Source: an uncultured Eubacteriales bacterium (GTDB lineage: Bacteria > Bacillota > Clostridia > Peptostreptococcales > Anaerovoracaceae). Taken from it: 50,596 bases of DNA. The stretch lies in assembly GCA_910583765.1 (NCBI GenBank), contig CAJTYS010000028.1, positions 1 through 50,596 on the forward strand, read 5' to 3'. Within the stretch, counting starts at the first letter, position 1. Each line of letters begins with the position of its first letter. A program made the position numbers and the translations under genes. Shown here in pieces: positions 33,182-40,236 of this stretch. The notes below the pieces were generated by a model. The model searched no databases. It saw only the letters and a program-made list of their open reading frames with translations, and had not been told where the DNA came from.

Positions 33182-33379
33182 TTTTACCACCAATCAGAGA
33201 AAAATTTCAATTTGGTGGTAAAAAACATGATTTCAACATAATTTGGATGTCGAAAAAAAGCGTTGCTTTACATAATACAAAGAATTATGTAAAATTACAA
33301 GTGTAGATTACAGGAATCGAGTGGGATCAGCGTTGATTTTTACCACCAAAATCGATAGGAACCTCATTTGGTGGTAAAA
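33182..33379. repeat. nested palindromic regulatory element, copy 2
   Basis: Same order as at 28838: TTTTACCACCAA (33182-33193) / TTGGTGGTAAAA (33212-33223); TTTACATAAT (33267-33276) / ATTATGTAAA (33284-33293); TTTTACCACCAAA (33338-33350) / TTTGGTGGTAAAA (33367-33379). All six arms are perfectly conserved while the loops differ, and TTGGTG-N17-TATTAT again precedes a family B gene. Confidence 0.75.
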
Positions 33380-33433
33380 GAGTGAGTTGCTATTATAGAT
33401 AACAGATCGTGTGTAAGGAAAGGAAGGAAAATT

Positions 33434-34003
33434 ATGGGAAAGAAAATGTCGAAAAAACAAATTATTGCCATGCTTCTAGTGATGGTGGTCCTGGTGCTGC
33501 TGTATTTGGCCTTTTCAGGCTGCTTCGTGGTGCATTCGTCCTACAAGGACGTGCTGTCCACGGCAAAACATACGGAACTAGCGGTGGGAGATGGCTGGAC
33601 GGCGTGTTTGCCGGAGAAAGACGACTTGATGTGCTATTTTGTCCATGAAGGCGATAAGAAACCGAGAAAGAACATTCACGCTAAGGCGGTTTTTTATGTG
33701 GCTAAAGGCGATCAGACAGAGCGGGTGGTCGATGAATGGTACCCGACTCGGGACAGGCATTTTTTCCTGGGAGAAAGGCGATACTGCTTCCCTTGGTATT
33801 CTTCTGCGGAGGATGGTGAGAAAATTGAAAACATGGCCTGTAAGATCGTGTGGAGCGAACATGCTGGAGGCGAAACCTATTCGTCTTATGTTTTTTCAGA
33901 GGGGCTCAGCGAAGATGAGAAGCAGGCGGCCATGGAAGACATTGATGACATTGTGGTCAACGAAAACGACCAAGATAAAAGCGTCCCGATCTGGTATCGG
34001 TGA
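33434..34003 (+). CDS. family B membrane-anchored protein, copy 3 (diverged)
   Basis: 189 aa. Same layout as the 29089 protein: GKKMSKKQIIAMLLVM anchor, then the extracytoplasmic domain with GDGWTACLPEKDDLMCYF, DEWYPTRDRHFFLGERRYCF, ACKIVWSEHAGGETYSSYVF and an acidic end. By eye it is about 60-65 percent identical to the other two copies. The residue after the anchor is Cys (FSGCF) where the others have Ser (FSGSF), so this copy might be a lipoprotein, although the lipobox is not ideal. RBS AAAGGAAGGA. Confidence 0.75.
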   Translation: MGKKMSKKQIIAMLLVMVVLVLLYLAFSGCFVVHSSYKDVLSTAKHTELAVGDGWTACLPEKDDLMCYFVHEGDKKPRKNIHAKAVFYVAKGDQTERVVDEWYPTRDRHFFLGERRYCFPWYSSAEDGEKIENMACKIVWSEHAGGETYSSYVFSEGLSEDEKQAAMEDIDDIVVNENDQDKSVPIWYR

Positions 34004-34112
34004 TGAAGGCCGTCAGATACTCAACAAGCCAGGCTCGATCTCAAAATGCGAGATCAGGCTTAGCTGCATTGGATCAGAATAATGTCGATTGAAGAGCCAT
34101 GGGAGAAAGCGC

Positions 34113-34178
34113 TTTTTGTAGCCAAAAATGAGTTTTTTGTAGCCAAGAGAATCAAAAAAGTTTCTTTGGCTATAAAAA
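34113..34178. repeat. repeated TTTTTGTAGCCAA motif with hairpin
   Basis: TTTTTGTAGCCAA occurs at 34113-34125 and 34134-34146; its inverse TTGGCTATAAAAA lies at 34166-34178, giving a 13-bp stem with one G-T pair. A fourth partial inverse copy (TTTGGCTATAA) is at 34342-34352. They occupy the 400-nt gap before the gene at 34410, in which I see no other gene, and may be operators or an attenuating hairpin. Confidence 0.5.
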
Positions 34179-34409
34179 TCCACACGGCATATGGAAATTT
34201 AAGGATGAAAATGGAATGGCTCAGAGAAATATGTGTAATATGTGTTGAAATCATGTGAAATGTATGAAACAATGAAGTGGGGAAAGCCTGTGAAGCCCCA
34301 GAGGGTAAAAATTTTGCAATCCAATCATTGAAAAAAACAGGTTTGGCTATAACAATGGATTTCACCTTTGGTCGGCGGCGCTCTCTGATAAAGAGGAGTG
34401 ATCAAAAAG

Positions 34410-34916
34410 ATGTGTATGGAGAAGAAGAAGGAAAGAAAAGTCGTGAACAAGATCGAAGAGCATGCCAAAACAGAACAAAACAGCGAGGAGCAAACTGATG
34501 TCAACGCAGCCATGGCCATAGGCTTGTATGCTATGCTCTTGCTGCTGGTGATCGTAGGCGCGGTCAGAGGAGAGTCGGTCGCAGGGCTCATGGCTATTTG
34601 CTTCGCAGGTTTCTTTGCGCAAGAGGCCCACAAGTTTTTTCATAAAAGAACGTGGCAATGTCTATTGCCGGCTATTTGGTGGGCGGGATTGACGGCGGCT
34701 GCCTTGGCGCTGCGCTTTCAGAGCAAAGCAATGCTTCAGAGCGAGTACTTTTTGATGTCAGTCATGTTTTTCTCTACTTTTTTATCTAACAGGATAGAAG
34801 GGGTAAAGAAGAAGGAGTGGCCCAATGGTTTCTCCAAGTATTCGGATTACGTTGGCAGCATTGTGGGCATCCCGATTTTGATATTTTCCATCTATGCCTT
34901 TGCCACATCGCTGTAA
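34410..34916 (+). CDS. membrane protein with four hydrophobic segments (DUF6442-like appearance)
   Basis: 168 aa if started at ATG 34410 (AGAGGAG upstream, spacing rather long); a GTG at 34398 is the alternative. A basic, then acidic polar N-terminus (KKKERKVVNKIEEHAKTEQ) is followed by hydrophobic segments near 35-52, 56-70, 82-96 and 106-118, and a final one at about 147-165. The N-terminal layout resembles small Clostridial membrane proteins that accompany BlaI- or HTH-type regulators, but the family assignment is weak. Confidence 0.65.
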   Translation: MCMEKKKERKVVNKIEEHAKTEQNSEEQTDVNAAMAIGLYAMLLLLVIVGAVRGESVAGLMAICFAGFFAQEAHKFFHKRTWQCLLPAIWWAGLTAAALALRFQSKAMLQSEYFLMSVMFFSTFLSNRIEGVKKKEWPNGFSKYSDYVGSIVGIPILIFSIYAFATSL

Positions 34917-34991
34917 AACTGCGGTTTTGCGGCTTTGGTGGAGAGGACCAACTATAAATAAAAGTAACTGATCATATGAGGGGGGACCGAA

Positions 34992-35909
34992 ATGAAGCAT
35001 AAATCATCAAAATGGACGATATTTATAGAAGCGCTCACTGGGGTTATGCTGATCATTTATCAGATATATGTATGTGGGAGGACTGCCGCACAGCTCGATA
35101 TCATTTCTTTTATGATGCGCTGTGTATTCATCGTAATTGTAGGCTTTGCGGCTGCAGCTTTGTGTGAGTGCATTGTTAACAAAACACAGATCGAATCGAT
35201 TTCTAAAGTGATCATAAGAGAAGCCATAAAAGCAGCGGTGCTTGCGATAGTGATCGTAGGCATATGTTCTGTGATTTATGGAAAAACCCAGGGAGAGGAA
35301 AAGGCAGATGACAAATTAACAGCGTTCATGGCTCTGGAGATGGAAAGAGCCAGGCTCCGCTCCGAGCTTGGCCCAGACAGCGTTTACCCTGAATTCTATA
35401 GCGGCGTTGAACAGGAAAAGCTGACAGGAAAAACTGAGCTCGCTGCCATCAGGGACACAGAAAATGAAATCGTGGAGCAGGAGGCCCTCTGTTGGTGCGC
35501 AGTCAATAACGGGCTGCGAGTAACCGATGAAGAAACGCAGCAGCGGATGAAACAAGCCATAGCAGAAACAAAGACAGCTGACAATTACGCTGAACTGGTG
35601 GAAGCCTGTAAGACTGCGGGCACGACAATAGAAGCTGCTATATTGGATAATAAAGATTTCTACAAGAAAATCTATATGAGGGCCGACCTATGCGATGCGC
35701 AATACGAAGCCTTCACGGAAGACCAAAGCATCGCTGAAAAAGAAAGCGAAGACTGGGAAGTCTACTGGGACGCATTTGTGAAGGAAACCATAGCGGCTTA
35801 CAAAGAGACGGAAGAGTTCGCTGCTCTCGCTCAAAAAATCACGAAAAGCAAAGCGTTGATTCGCAAGGGGATCACGGACAAAGACGAAATCAAAGCAGCG
35901 AAGCAATAA
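34992..35909 (+). CDS. membrane protein with SurA_N/peptidyl-prolyl-isomerase-like helical domain
   Basis: 305 aa. Three transmembrane segments (about 9-28, 37-60, 76-97) precede a soluble region of about 200 residues. The part NEIVEQEALCWCAVNNGLRVTDEETQQRM (near 155-185) has the pattern of the SurA N-terminal chaperone domain (helix, Ala-rich helix, then VTDEEV-type turn), which usually precedes a parvulin isomerase domain. No parvulin domain follows; the C-terminus is helical and charged. It could be a membrane-bound secretion chaperone for the small secreted proteins of this locus, but that is inference. RBS GGGGGGA is atypical but well placed. Confidence 0.6.
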   Translation: MKHKSSKWTIFIEALTGVMLIIYQIYVCGRTAAQLDIISFMMRCVFIVIVGFAAAALCECIVNKTQIESISKVIIREAIKAAVLAIVIVGICSVIYGKTQGEEKADDKLTAFMALEMERARLRSELGPDSVYPEFYSGVEQEKLTGKTELAAIRDTENEIVEQEALCWCAVNNGLRVTDEETQQRMKQAIAETKTADNYAELVEACKTAGTTIEAAILDNKDFYKKIYMRADLCDAQYEAFTEDQSIAEKESEDWEVYWDAFVKETIAAYKETEEFAALAQKITKSKALIRKGITDKDEIKAAKQ

Positions 35910-35943
35910 AGGGGCAGTCGCGACGCTGGGGAGGCACGAGAAT

Positions 35944-36885
35944 ATGATCATAAATACTGGAAATAGAACGGACATTCCGGCCTTCTACAGTCAGTGGTTT
36001 TTCAACCGCGTCAAAGCCGGCTATGTGTTGGCGCGGAACCCTTACGCTCCACGGCAAGTGACACGATACCGGCTGGACCCGCAGCTGGTAGACTGTCTTT
36101 GCTTTTGCACGAAAGATCCAAGACCAATGTTGAACCGCCTGGAAGAGATTCGTGATTTCCATCAGCTCTGGTTTGTGACCATTACGCCTTATGGCAGAGA
36201 AATCGAACCTCATGTGCCGGAAAAAAGCCAGGTCATGGAAAGCTTCAAAGCCCTGTCAGAAATAGTGGGAAAGCACTCTGTTGTTTGGCGGTACGATCCA
36301 ATCTTCATTTCACCGCGATATTCTGTGGAATTTCATTGTGAAACAGTTGCGCGAATGGCTGCGGAACTGCATGAATATACGGACACCTGCATCATTAGTT
36401 TTCTCGATCAATACGCCAAGACAAAGCGCAATTTTCCAGAAGGGAGAGAAGTCAGCAAGGGTCAGCAGGAAATCCTGTGCCAATCCTTTGCCAAGACCGG
36501 ACAGCGGCTGGGACTGGAGATCAAGACCTGCTGTGAAGGAAACCAGTGGGAAAAATATGGGATCGACACTTCTGGCTGCATGCCAAAGGCAGTGGTGGAA
36601 AAGGCCATAGGCATGCCTCTGGACATGATGGGGAACCTCCCTCGAGCGAGAAAGGAATGTCAGTGTCTGCTGGGAAACGACATTGGCGCATATAATACCT
36701 GCGGCCACGGATGCCTGTATTGCTACGCGAATTACGACAAAAAGACCGTGGCGCGAAACAGCAAGCGTCACGATCCCATGTCCCCATTTTTGATCGGCGG
36801 CCGCGAGCCTTACGATGAAATTAGAGACGCCAGGCAGAGTTCCTTTTGCAGCGGCCAGAAGCAGCTGGAAATGGCGCTGATTTGA
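35944..36885 (+). CDS. DUF1848 family protein
   Basis: 313 aa, the usual size of the family. The N-terminal region has SQWFFNRVKAGYVLARNPY and LCFCTKDPRPM; the middle contains VVWRYDPIF and TCIISFLDQY; the C-terminus carries a cysteine cluster (CQCLLGNDIGAYNTCGHGCLYCYAN, about residues 238-262) typical of an iron-sulfur or radical-SAM-like enzyme. DUF1848 is related to spore photoproduct lyase-type TIM barrels, but no reaction has been assigned. The gene follows the accessory region by 35 nt and looks like core genome again. Confidence 0.88.
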   Translation: MIINTGNRTDIPAFYSQWFFNRVKAGYVLARNPYAPRQVTRYRLDPQLVDCLCFCTKDPRPMLNRLEEIRDFHQLWFVTITPYGREIEPHVPEKSQVMESFKALSEIVGKHSVVWRYDPIFISPRYSVEFHCETVARMAAELHEYTDTCIISFLDQYAKTKRNFPEGREVSKGQQEILCQSFAKTGQRLGLEIKTCCEGNQWEKYGIDTSGCMPKAVVEKAIGMPLDMMGNLPRARKECQCLLGNDIGAYNTCGHGCLYCYANYDKKTVARNSKRHDPMSPFLIGGREPYDEIRDARQSSFCSGQKQLEMALI

Positions 36886-36960
36886 GGAGATGATGGGCCG
36901 TTAGCCGCTGGGTCAATGTGTGTAGTTATCATTTGGGTGTAAAAAAGAAGGAGTATAAAA

Positions 36961-37461
36961 ATGAAACATTTTATTCAAAGAGCCGCTATCATAGCGGCAA
37001 TGTTCAGTTGTGTGTTATTTCCTGCTGCTGTTTTCGCCAATTCCTCCTGGGTTTGGATCTCCGAAAAACGCCCCTATGACCTGCTGCCTTTTGTGATCGC
37101 TGGCACGCTAATCATAGAGATCGCAGCCATCTATTTCATTCCCAAGACGCGAAAACCGCTCAAAGTCTGCGGGCTGGTGATCTTGGCCAACCTGCTGTCC
37201 TTTGCAGCGCCATATTTGTTGCGGATGCCCAGCGGCGTAGGCTATTCTTTTGTGGAAAATCTAGACGCGTTCCCATCCTATACAGTGAACGTCCTATTTC
37301 TAATCATGACTTTGGCAGTGGAAACGCCCCTCCTTTACAGATTTCTGCGAAAAGAAACAGAGCACCGGAAAAGACTGCTCATCACTTTGATCGTGATCAA
37401 TGTACTGACGACCATGGGCGTTGCGGTGGTAGAGCGGATTTTCTGTTATGGGAGCTGGTGA
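36961..37461 (+). CDS. integral membrane protein with signal peptide, unknown
   Basis: 166 aa. N-terminal signal-like segment (AAIIAAMFSCVLFPAAVFA, possible cleavage after VFA), then three to four membrane segments (about 42-60, 70-88, 108-123 and 138-155) separated by short loops. RBS AAGAAGGAG. No domain recognised. The 170-nt gap after it contains a short GGCG / CGCC hairpin near 37553-37573 that may be a weak terminator. Confidence 0.7.
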   Translation: MKHFIQRAAIIAAMFSCVLFPAAVFANSSWVWISEKRPYDLLPFVIAGTLIIEIAAIYFIPKTRKPLKVCGLVILANLLSFAAPYLLRMPSGVGYSFVENLDAFPSYTVNVLFLIMTLAVETPLLYRFLRKETEHRKRLLITLIVINVLTTMGVAVVERIFCYGSW

Positions 37462-37631
37462 CAGCCTGGTAGTCATGCCATTTGAGCATTTCTTGTTATG
37501 GGATCCAGGTATTAGACATTTCTGGGACTTCCTATTAAAATAGATCATGAAAAGGCGGTCGGGCAGAACGCCTAGAGAAAAAGAGCGGGGACCCAGAAGG
37601 TTTCCCGATGGATGAAAGGAAGGATTTATCA

Positions 37632-38105
37632 ATGAAAAAACTTGTTGCTTATTTTTCAGCAAGCGGCGTTACGAAAAAAGCCGCCCAGCAGCTGGCAAAG
37701 ACCGCAGGAGCGGATTTGTTTGAGATCAAACCACTGGTGCCATACACCCATGGCGACTTGGACTGGACAGATAAAAGAAGCCGCAGCTCTGTGGAAATGA
37801 ATGATCTGGCATCCCGCCCTGAAATCGCGGAAAGGCTGGAAAACATGGCGGAATACGACACAATTTTCATCGGATTCCCGATTTGGTGGTACGTGGCTCC
37901 TACGATTATCCATACCTTCTTGGAAAGCTATGATTTTTCCGGAAAGACCATCGTTCCGTTTGCCACCTCCGGCGGCAGTGGATTTGGCAGGACCGTGGAC
38001 GTGCTAAAACCTCTTTGTTCGCAGACCGCGAAATGGATGCCTGGGAAGCTGCTGAATCGGACATCCGACAAAGCGATGAAAGAGTGGCTTGCCAGCATTA
38101 AATAG
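37632..38105 (+). CDS. flavodoxin (FMN-binding, flavodoxin_4 type)
   Basis: 157 aa from ATG 37632, preceded by GGAAGGA. The N-terminal phosphate-binding loop YFSASGVTKKAAQQL binds FMN. The segments IKPLVPYTHGDLDWTDKRSRSS, DTIFIGFPIWWYVAPTIIHTFLE and VPFATSGGSGFGR are characteristic of the Firmicutes flavodoxin-like family. It is an electron carrier or small reductase in the cytoplasm. Followed by a LysR gene in the same direction. Confidence 0.92.
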   Translation: MKKLVAYFSASGVTKKAAQQLAKTAGADLFEIKPLVPYTHGDLDWTDKRSRSSVEMNDLASRPEIAERLENMAEYDTIFIGFPIWWYVAPTIIHTFLESYDFSGKTIVPFATSGGSGFGRTVDVLKPLCSQTAKWMPGKLLNRTSDKAMKEWLASIK

Positions 38106-38268
38106 CAGGAGAGCAGAGACACGCATTGGCTGCGGATACTGGGATTCCCGCTGTCCATTCCACGTGGAGCAGGCAGAGCGGATAAAAGAAATCGCGGGAT
38201 ATTTCCAAGAAAGATAAACTGCGTTTTGGAAGGTTCGAACACATGCTGAATAAAGGAGACAAAACACC

Positions 38269-39135
38269 ATGGAATTACGAGTGCTGAAATATTTCCTGAT
38301 GGTGGCGCGGGAAGAAAATATCACCAAAGCCGCCCAGCTTTTGCATATCACCCAGCCCACTCTTTCCCGCCAGCTGATGCAGCTAGAGGATGAATTGGGG
38401 GTGAAACTGCTGAATCGGGGAAAATACAGCGTGAGTCTGACCCAGGATGGGATGCTTCTGAAGCGTCGGGCACAGGAACTGGTTTCTCTTTCAGAAAAGA
38501 CGATCCAGGAGCTTTCTCACAAGGAGGGGCCATTGTCTGGGGAGATTTCCATTGGCTGCGGCGAAACAAAGAGCATGTCAATTCTGGCAGATCAAATCGC
38601 ATCGTTCCAAAGCAAGCACCCAATGGTCCAATTCAAGATTTACAGTGCGATCGCCGATGATATCAAAGAGCGGATCGAAAAGGGGATTTTAGATATGGGG
38701 CTTCTGACAGAGCCGGTCAATATTGGAAAATACGAGTTCACTCGTCTACCGCTGAAGGAAACCTGGGGCGTGCTGGTAAGGGAGGATTCGGCGCTGGCAC
38801 GCAGGGGAGCTGTTGGGCCAGAAGACTTGCGGGACACGCCGCTGCTAATGGGGTCGCGCGAGCTGGTAAAAAGCGAATTGACCAGTTGGTTTGGGAATGA
38901 TTACGAACAGCTTCACGTTTCTGCGACCTATAATTTGATCGTCAATGCGGCGGCCATGGTACGGAGCGGAATAGGCGCCGCGCTATGTCTGGATTTGGGT
39001 GTGACGTATGAAGGTTTGGTTTTCGTGCCCTTAGCCCCGGCTCTAGAAACTGGGTCCGTGCTGGTATGGAAGAAAAACCAGACCCAGTCCGACGTGATAT
39101 CCTACTTTTTGCAACATGTCAAAGATGCGATCTAG
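38269..39135 (+). CDS. LysR-family transcriptional regulator
   Basis: 288 aa. Winged helix-turn-helix at 1-60 (LRVLKYFLMVAREENITKAA, then LHITQPTLSRQLMQLEDELG) and a periplasmic-binding-protein-like effector domain (about 88-285) with ISIGCGETKSM at its start. The regulator may act on the adjacent flavodoxin gene, as LysR genes often neighbour their targets, although those are usually divergent. RBS AAAGGAGA. The gap 38106-38268 holds nothing recognisable. Confidence 0.93.
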   Translation: MELRVLKYFLMVAREENITKAAQLLHITQPTLSRQLMQLEDELGVKLLNRGKYSVSLTQDGMLLKRRAQELVSLSEKTIQELSHKEGPLSGEISIGCGETKSMSILADQIASFQSKHPMVQFKIYSAIADDIKERIEKGILDMGLLTEPVNIGKYEFTRLPLKETWGVLVREDSALARRGAVGPEDLRDTPLLMGSRELVKSELTSWFGNDYEQLHVSATYNLIVNAAAMVRSGIGAALCLDLGVTYEGLVFVPLAPALETGSVLVWKKNQTQSDVISYFLQHVKDAI

Positions 39136-39225
39136 GCGTTTCTGATGATGGATGCGAGCGGTTTATGTGTGAAAGAGCGATTGACGCAGGCGAAAGCGAA
39201 TCTTTTGCCAGAAAGGAGAAGAAAA

Positions 39226-39576
39226 ATGACAATCAATGAGGCGAGCGCACGTTATGGCGTTCCCCTTGACATCCTGAAAGAATACGAAAGCTGGGAGCTG
39301 CGCGGAACAGTGAAACGAGGCAGGGACATATGGCAATATGACGATCAGGATCTAGAACGCTTGAGTATGATCATGACATTGCATGATATTGGGATGAACA
39401 ATGAAGAAGTGGAGCGATACATGCGGCTCTTGCTGGAAGGAGAAAAAACAGAAGCCCAGAGGCTGGCGATGCTGAACAAAAGGCGTGCTGTGGCCCTTGA
39501 TGAGATCCATATGAAAGAGGCGCAGTTGGATCAGTTGGATTACCTTCGGCATAGAATGCACAAAGATAAAGGATAA
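39226..39576 (+). CDS. MerR-family regulator
   Basis: 116 aa from ATG 39226 (GAAAGGAGAAG upstream). N-terminal MerR helix-turn-helix and wing (TINEASARYGVPLDILKEYE, then WQYDDQDLERLSMIMTLHDIGM) and a long coiled-coil dimerisation helix (about 65-112). The C-terminus has no Cys ligand cluster, so it is a small drug- or stress-type MerR without obvious effector domain. No clear target; a consensus promoter with a long leader begins right after it. Confidence 0.85.
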   Translation: MTINEASARYGVPLDILKEYESWELRGTVKRGRDIWQYDDQDLERLSMIMTLHDIGMNNEEVERYMRLLLEGEKTEAQRLAMLNKRRAVALDEIHMKEAQLDQLDYLRHRMHKDKG

Positions 39577-39629
39577 AATTGTAAAAAAAGGAAAAAACAA
39601 AATAAATTCTAAAAAATAGAAAAAATATC

Positions 39630-39658
39630 TTGACAATTACCTAAATTTGGTATATTAT
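39630..39658 (+). promoter_or_regulatory. consensus sigma-A promoter after the MerR gene
   Basis: TTGACA (39630-39635), 17-nt spacer, TATTAT (39653-39658). A second weaker promoter, TTGATT (39701-39706) with TAAGAT (39723-39728), lies downstream. Both point to the Abi-like gene. Confidence 0.7.
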
Positions 39659-39787
39659 AAAGGCACAAACGAATATTAGTCTAAAAAGGCAAAAAAGGAC
39701 TTGATTTTTGTGTCAGATATGCTAAGATAAATACAGACCGTAGGGAGGCGAGGGTGATGCCGGAATCCAAATATCCCATTAGCGGGA

Positions 39788-39816
39788 AAAGAATGGTATA
39801 TCCATTCTTTTTTTTT
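39788..39816 (+). terminator. intrinsic terminator in the leader of the Abi-like gene (attenuator candidate)
   Basis: AAAGAATGG (39788-39796) / CCATTCTTT (39802-39810), 9 perfect base pairs with a 5-nt loop, directly followed by a run of T. It lies downstream of two promoters and upstream of the ribosome binding site AAAGGAGGGGG of the Abi-like gene. A short frame beginning at ATG 39757 with its own GGGAGGCGAGG runs through the hairpin in the same frame as the gene. Confidence 0.75.
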
Positions 39817-39837
39817 ACCATGAAAGGAGGGGGCCAT

Positions 39838-40149
39838 ATGTTGAGCAGTGAGTTGCCGATCAGTTTAGAGGAGCAGATCGTGTTCATGAAACAATATGCG
39901 ACGTTTCGCCAGAAACGGCGTATGCGGGATTTTTTAAAATATGCGGGATATTTTCGGGCGAGCAGATACGGGAAGTACCTTCTTTCTTGTGCCGGGACTT
40001 TAGGCGACCAACCAAAGCAGGATATGCTGTTTCAGCTCTATGAATTTGATGTTAAACTGCGAGGCAACATACGCAGGGAAGCGTTTGTTGAATCATGGAT
40101 ATTGATTCTATGTTTTAGCGGTAATCCATGGTATAACGAACGCAGGTGA
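39838..40149 (+). CDS. truncated Abi_2 (AbiD/AbiF-like) abortive-infection protein
   Basis: 103 aa from ATG 39838, which has the strong AAAGGAGGGGG; an upstream in-frame ATG at 39757 would add 27 residues. The pattern ISLEEQIVFMKQYATF, DFLKYAGYFRASRYGKYL and QLYEFDVKLRG corresponds to the N-terminal third of Abi_2 proteins, which are normally about 300 aa and block phage growth by an unknown mechanism. From 40072 the frame runs into a structured repeat that supplies the C-terminus, so the protein is probably non-functional or has become a short variant. Confidence 0.6.
   Translation: MLSSELPISLEEQIVFMKQYATFRQKRRMRDFLKYAGYFRASRYGKYLLSCAGTLGDQPKQDMLFQLYEFDVKLRGNIRREAFVESWILILCFSGNPWYNERR
40072..40136. 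repeat. structured repeat B, copy 1 (inside the 3' end of the Abi-like frame)
   Basis: Starts CGCAGGGAAGCGTTTGTTGA and ends GGTATAAC. Contains the inverted repeat CATGGAT (40094-40100) / ATCCATG (40124-40130). The second copy follows 29 nt later with compensating base changes in the stem. Confidence 0.65.
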
Positions 40150-40165
40150 TCAAAGACGGCGTTGC

Positions 40166-40230
40166 CGCAGGGAAGCGTTCGTTGAATCACGAATATTAAT
40201 TCTAGATTTAAAGGGAATTCGTGGTATAAT
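40166..40230. repeat. structured repeat B, copy 2 (carries the promoter of the HutD gene)
   Basis: Starts CGCAGGGAAGCGTTCGTTGA and ends GGTATAAT. Inverted repeat CACGAAT (40188-40194) / ATTCGTG (40217-40223). The final TGGTATAAT is an extended -10 element just upstream of the next start codon. Confidence 0.65.
40222..40230 (+). promoter_or_regulatory. extended -10 promoter giving a probably leaderless mRNA
   Basis: TGGTATAAT with the perfect hexamer at 40225-40230. The start codon of the HutD gene begins at 40237, exactly where transcription would begin, and no ribosome binding site can be placed. No good -35 is seen, as is common for extended -10 promoters. Confidence 0.6.
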
Positions 40231-40236
40231 ACCCTT

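Noticed and set aside
38225..38250. tRNA T-arm-like GGTTCGAACAC
   Set aside because: No acceptor stem, D-arm or anticodon arm can be formed around it.
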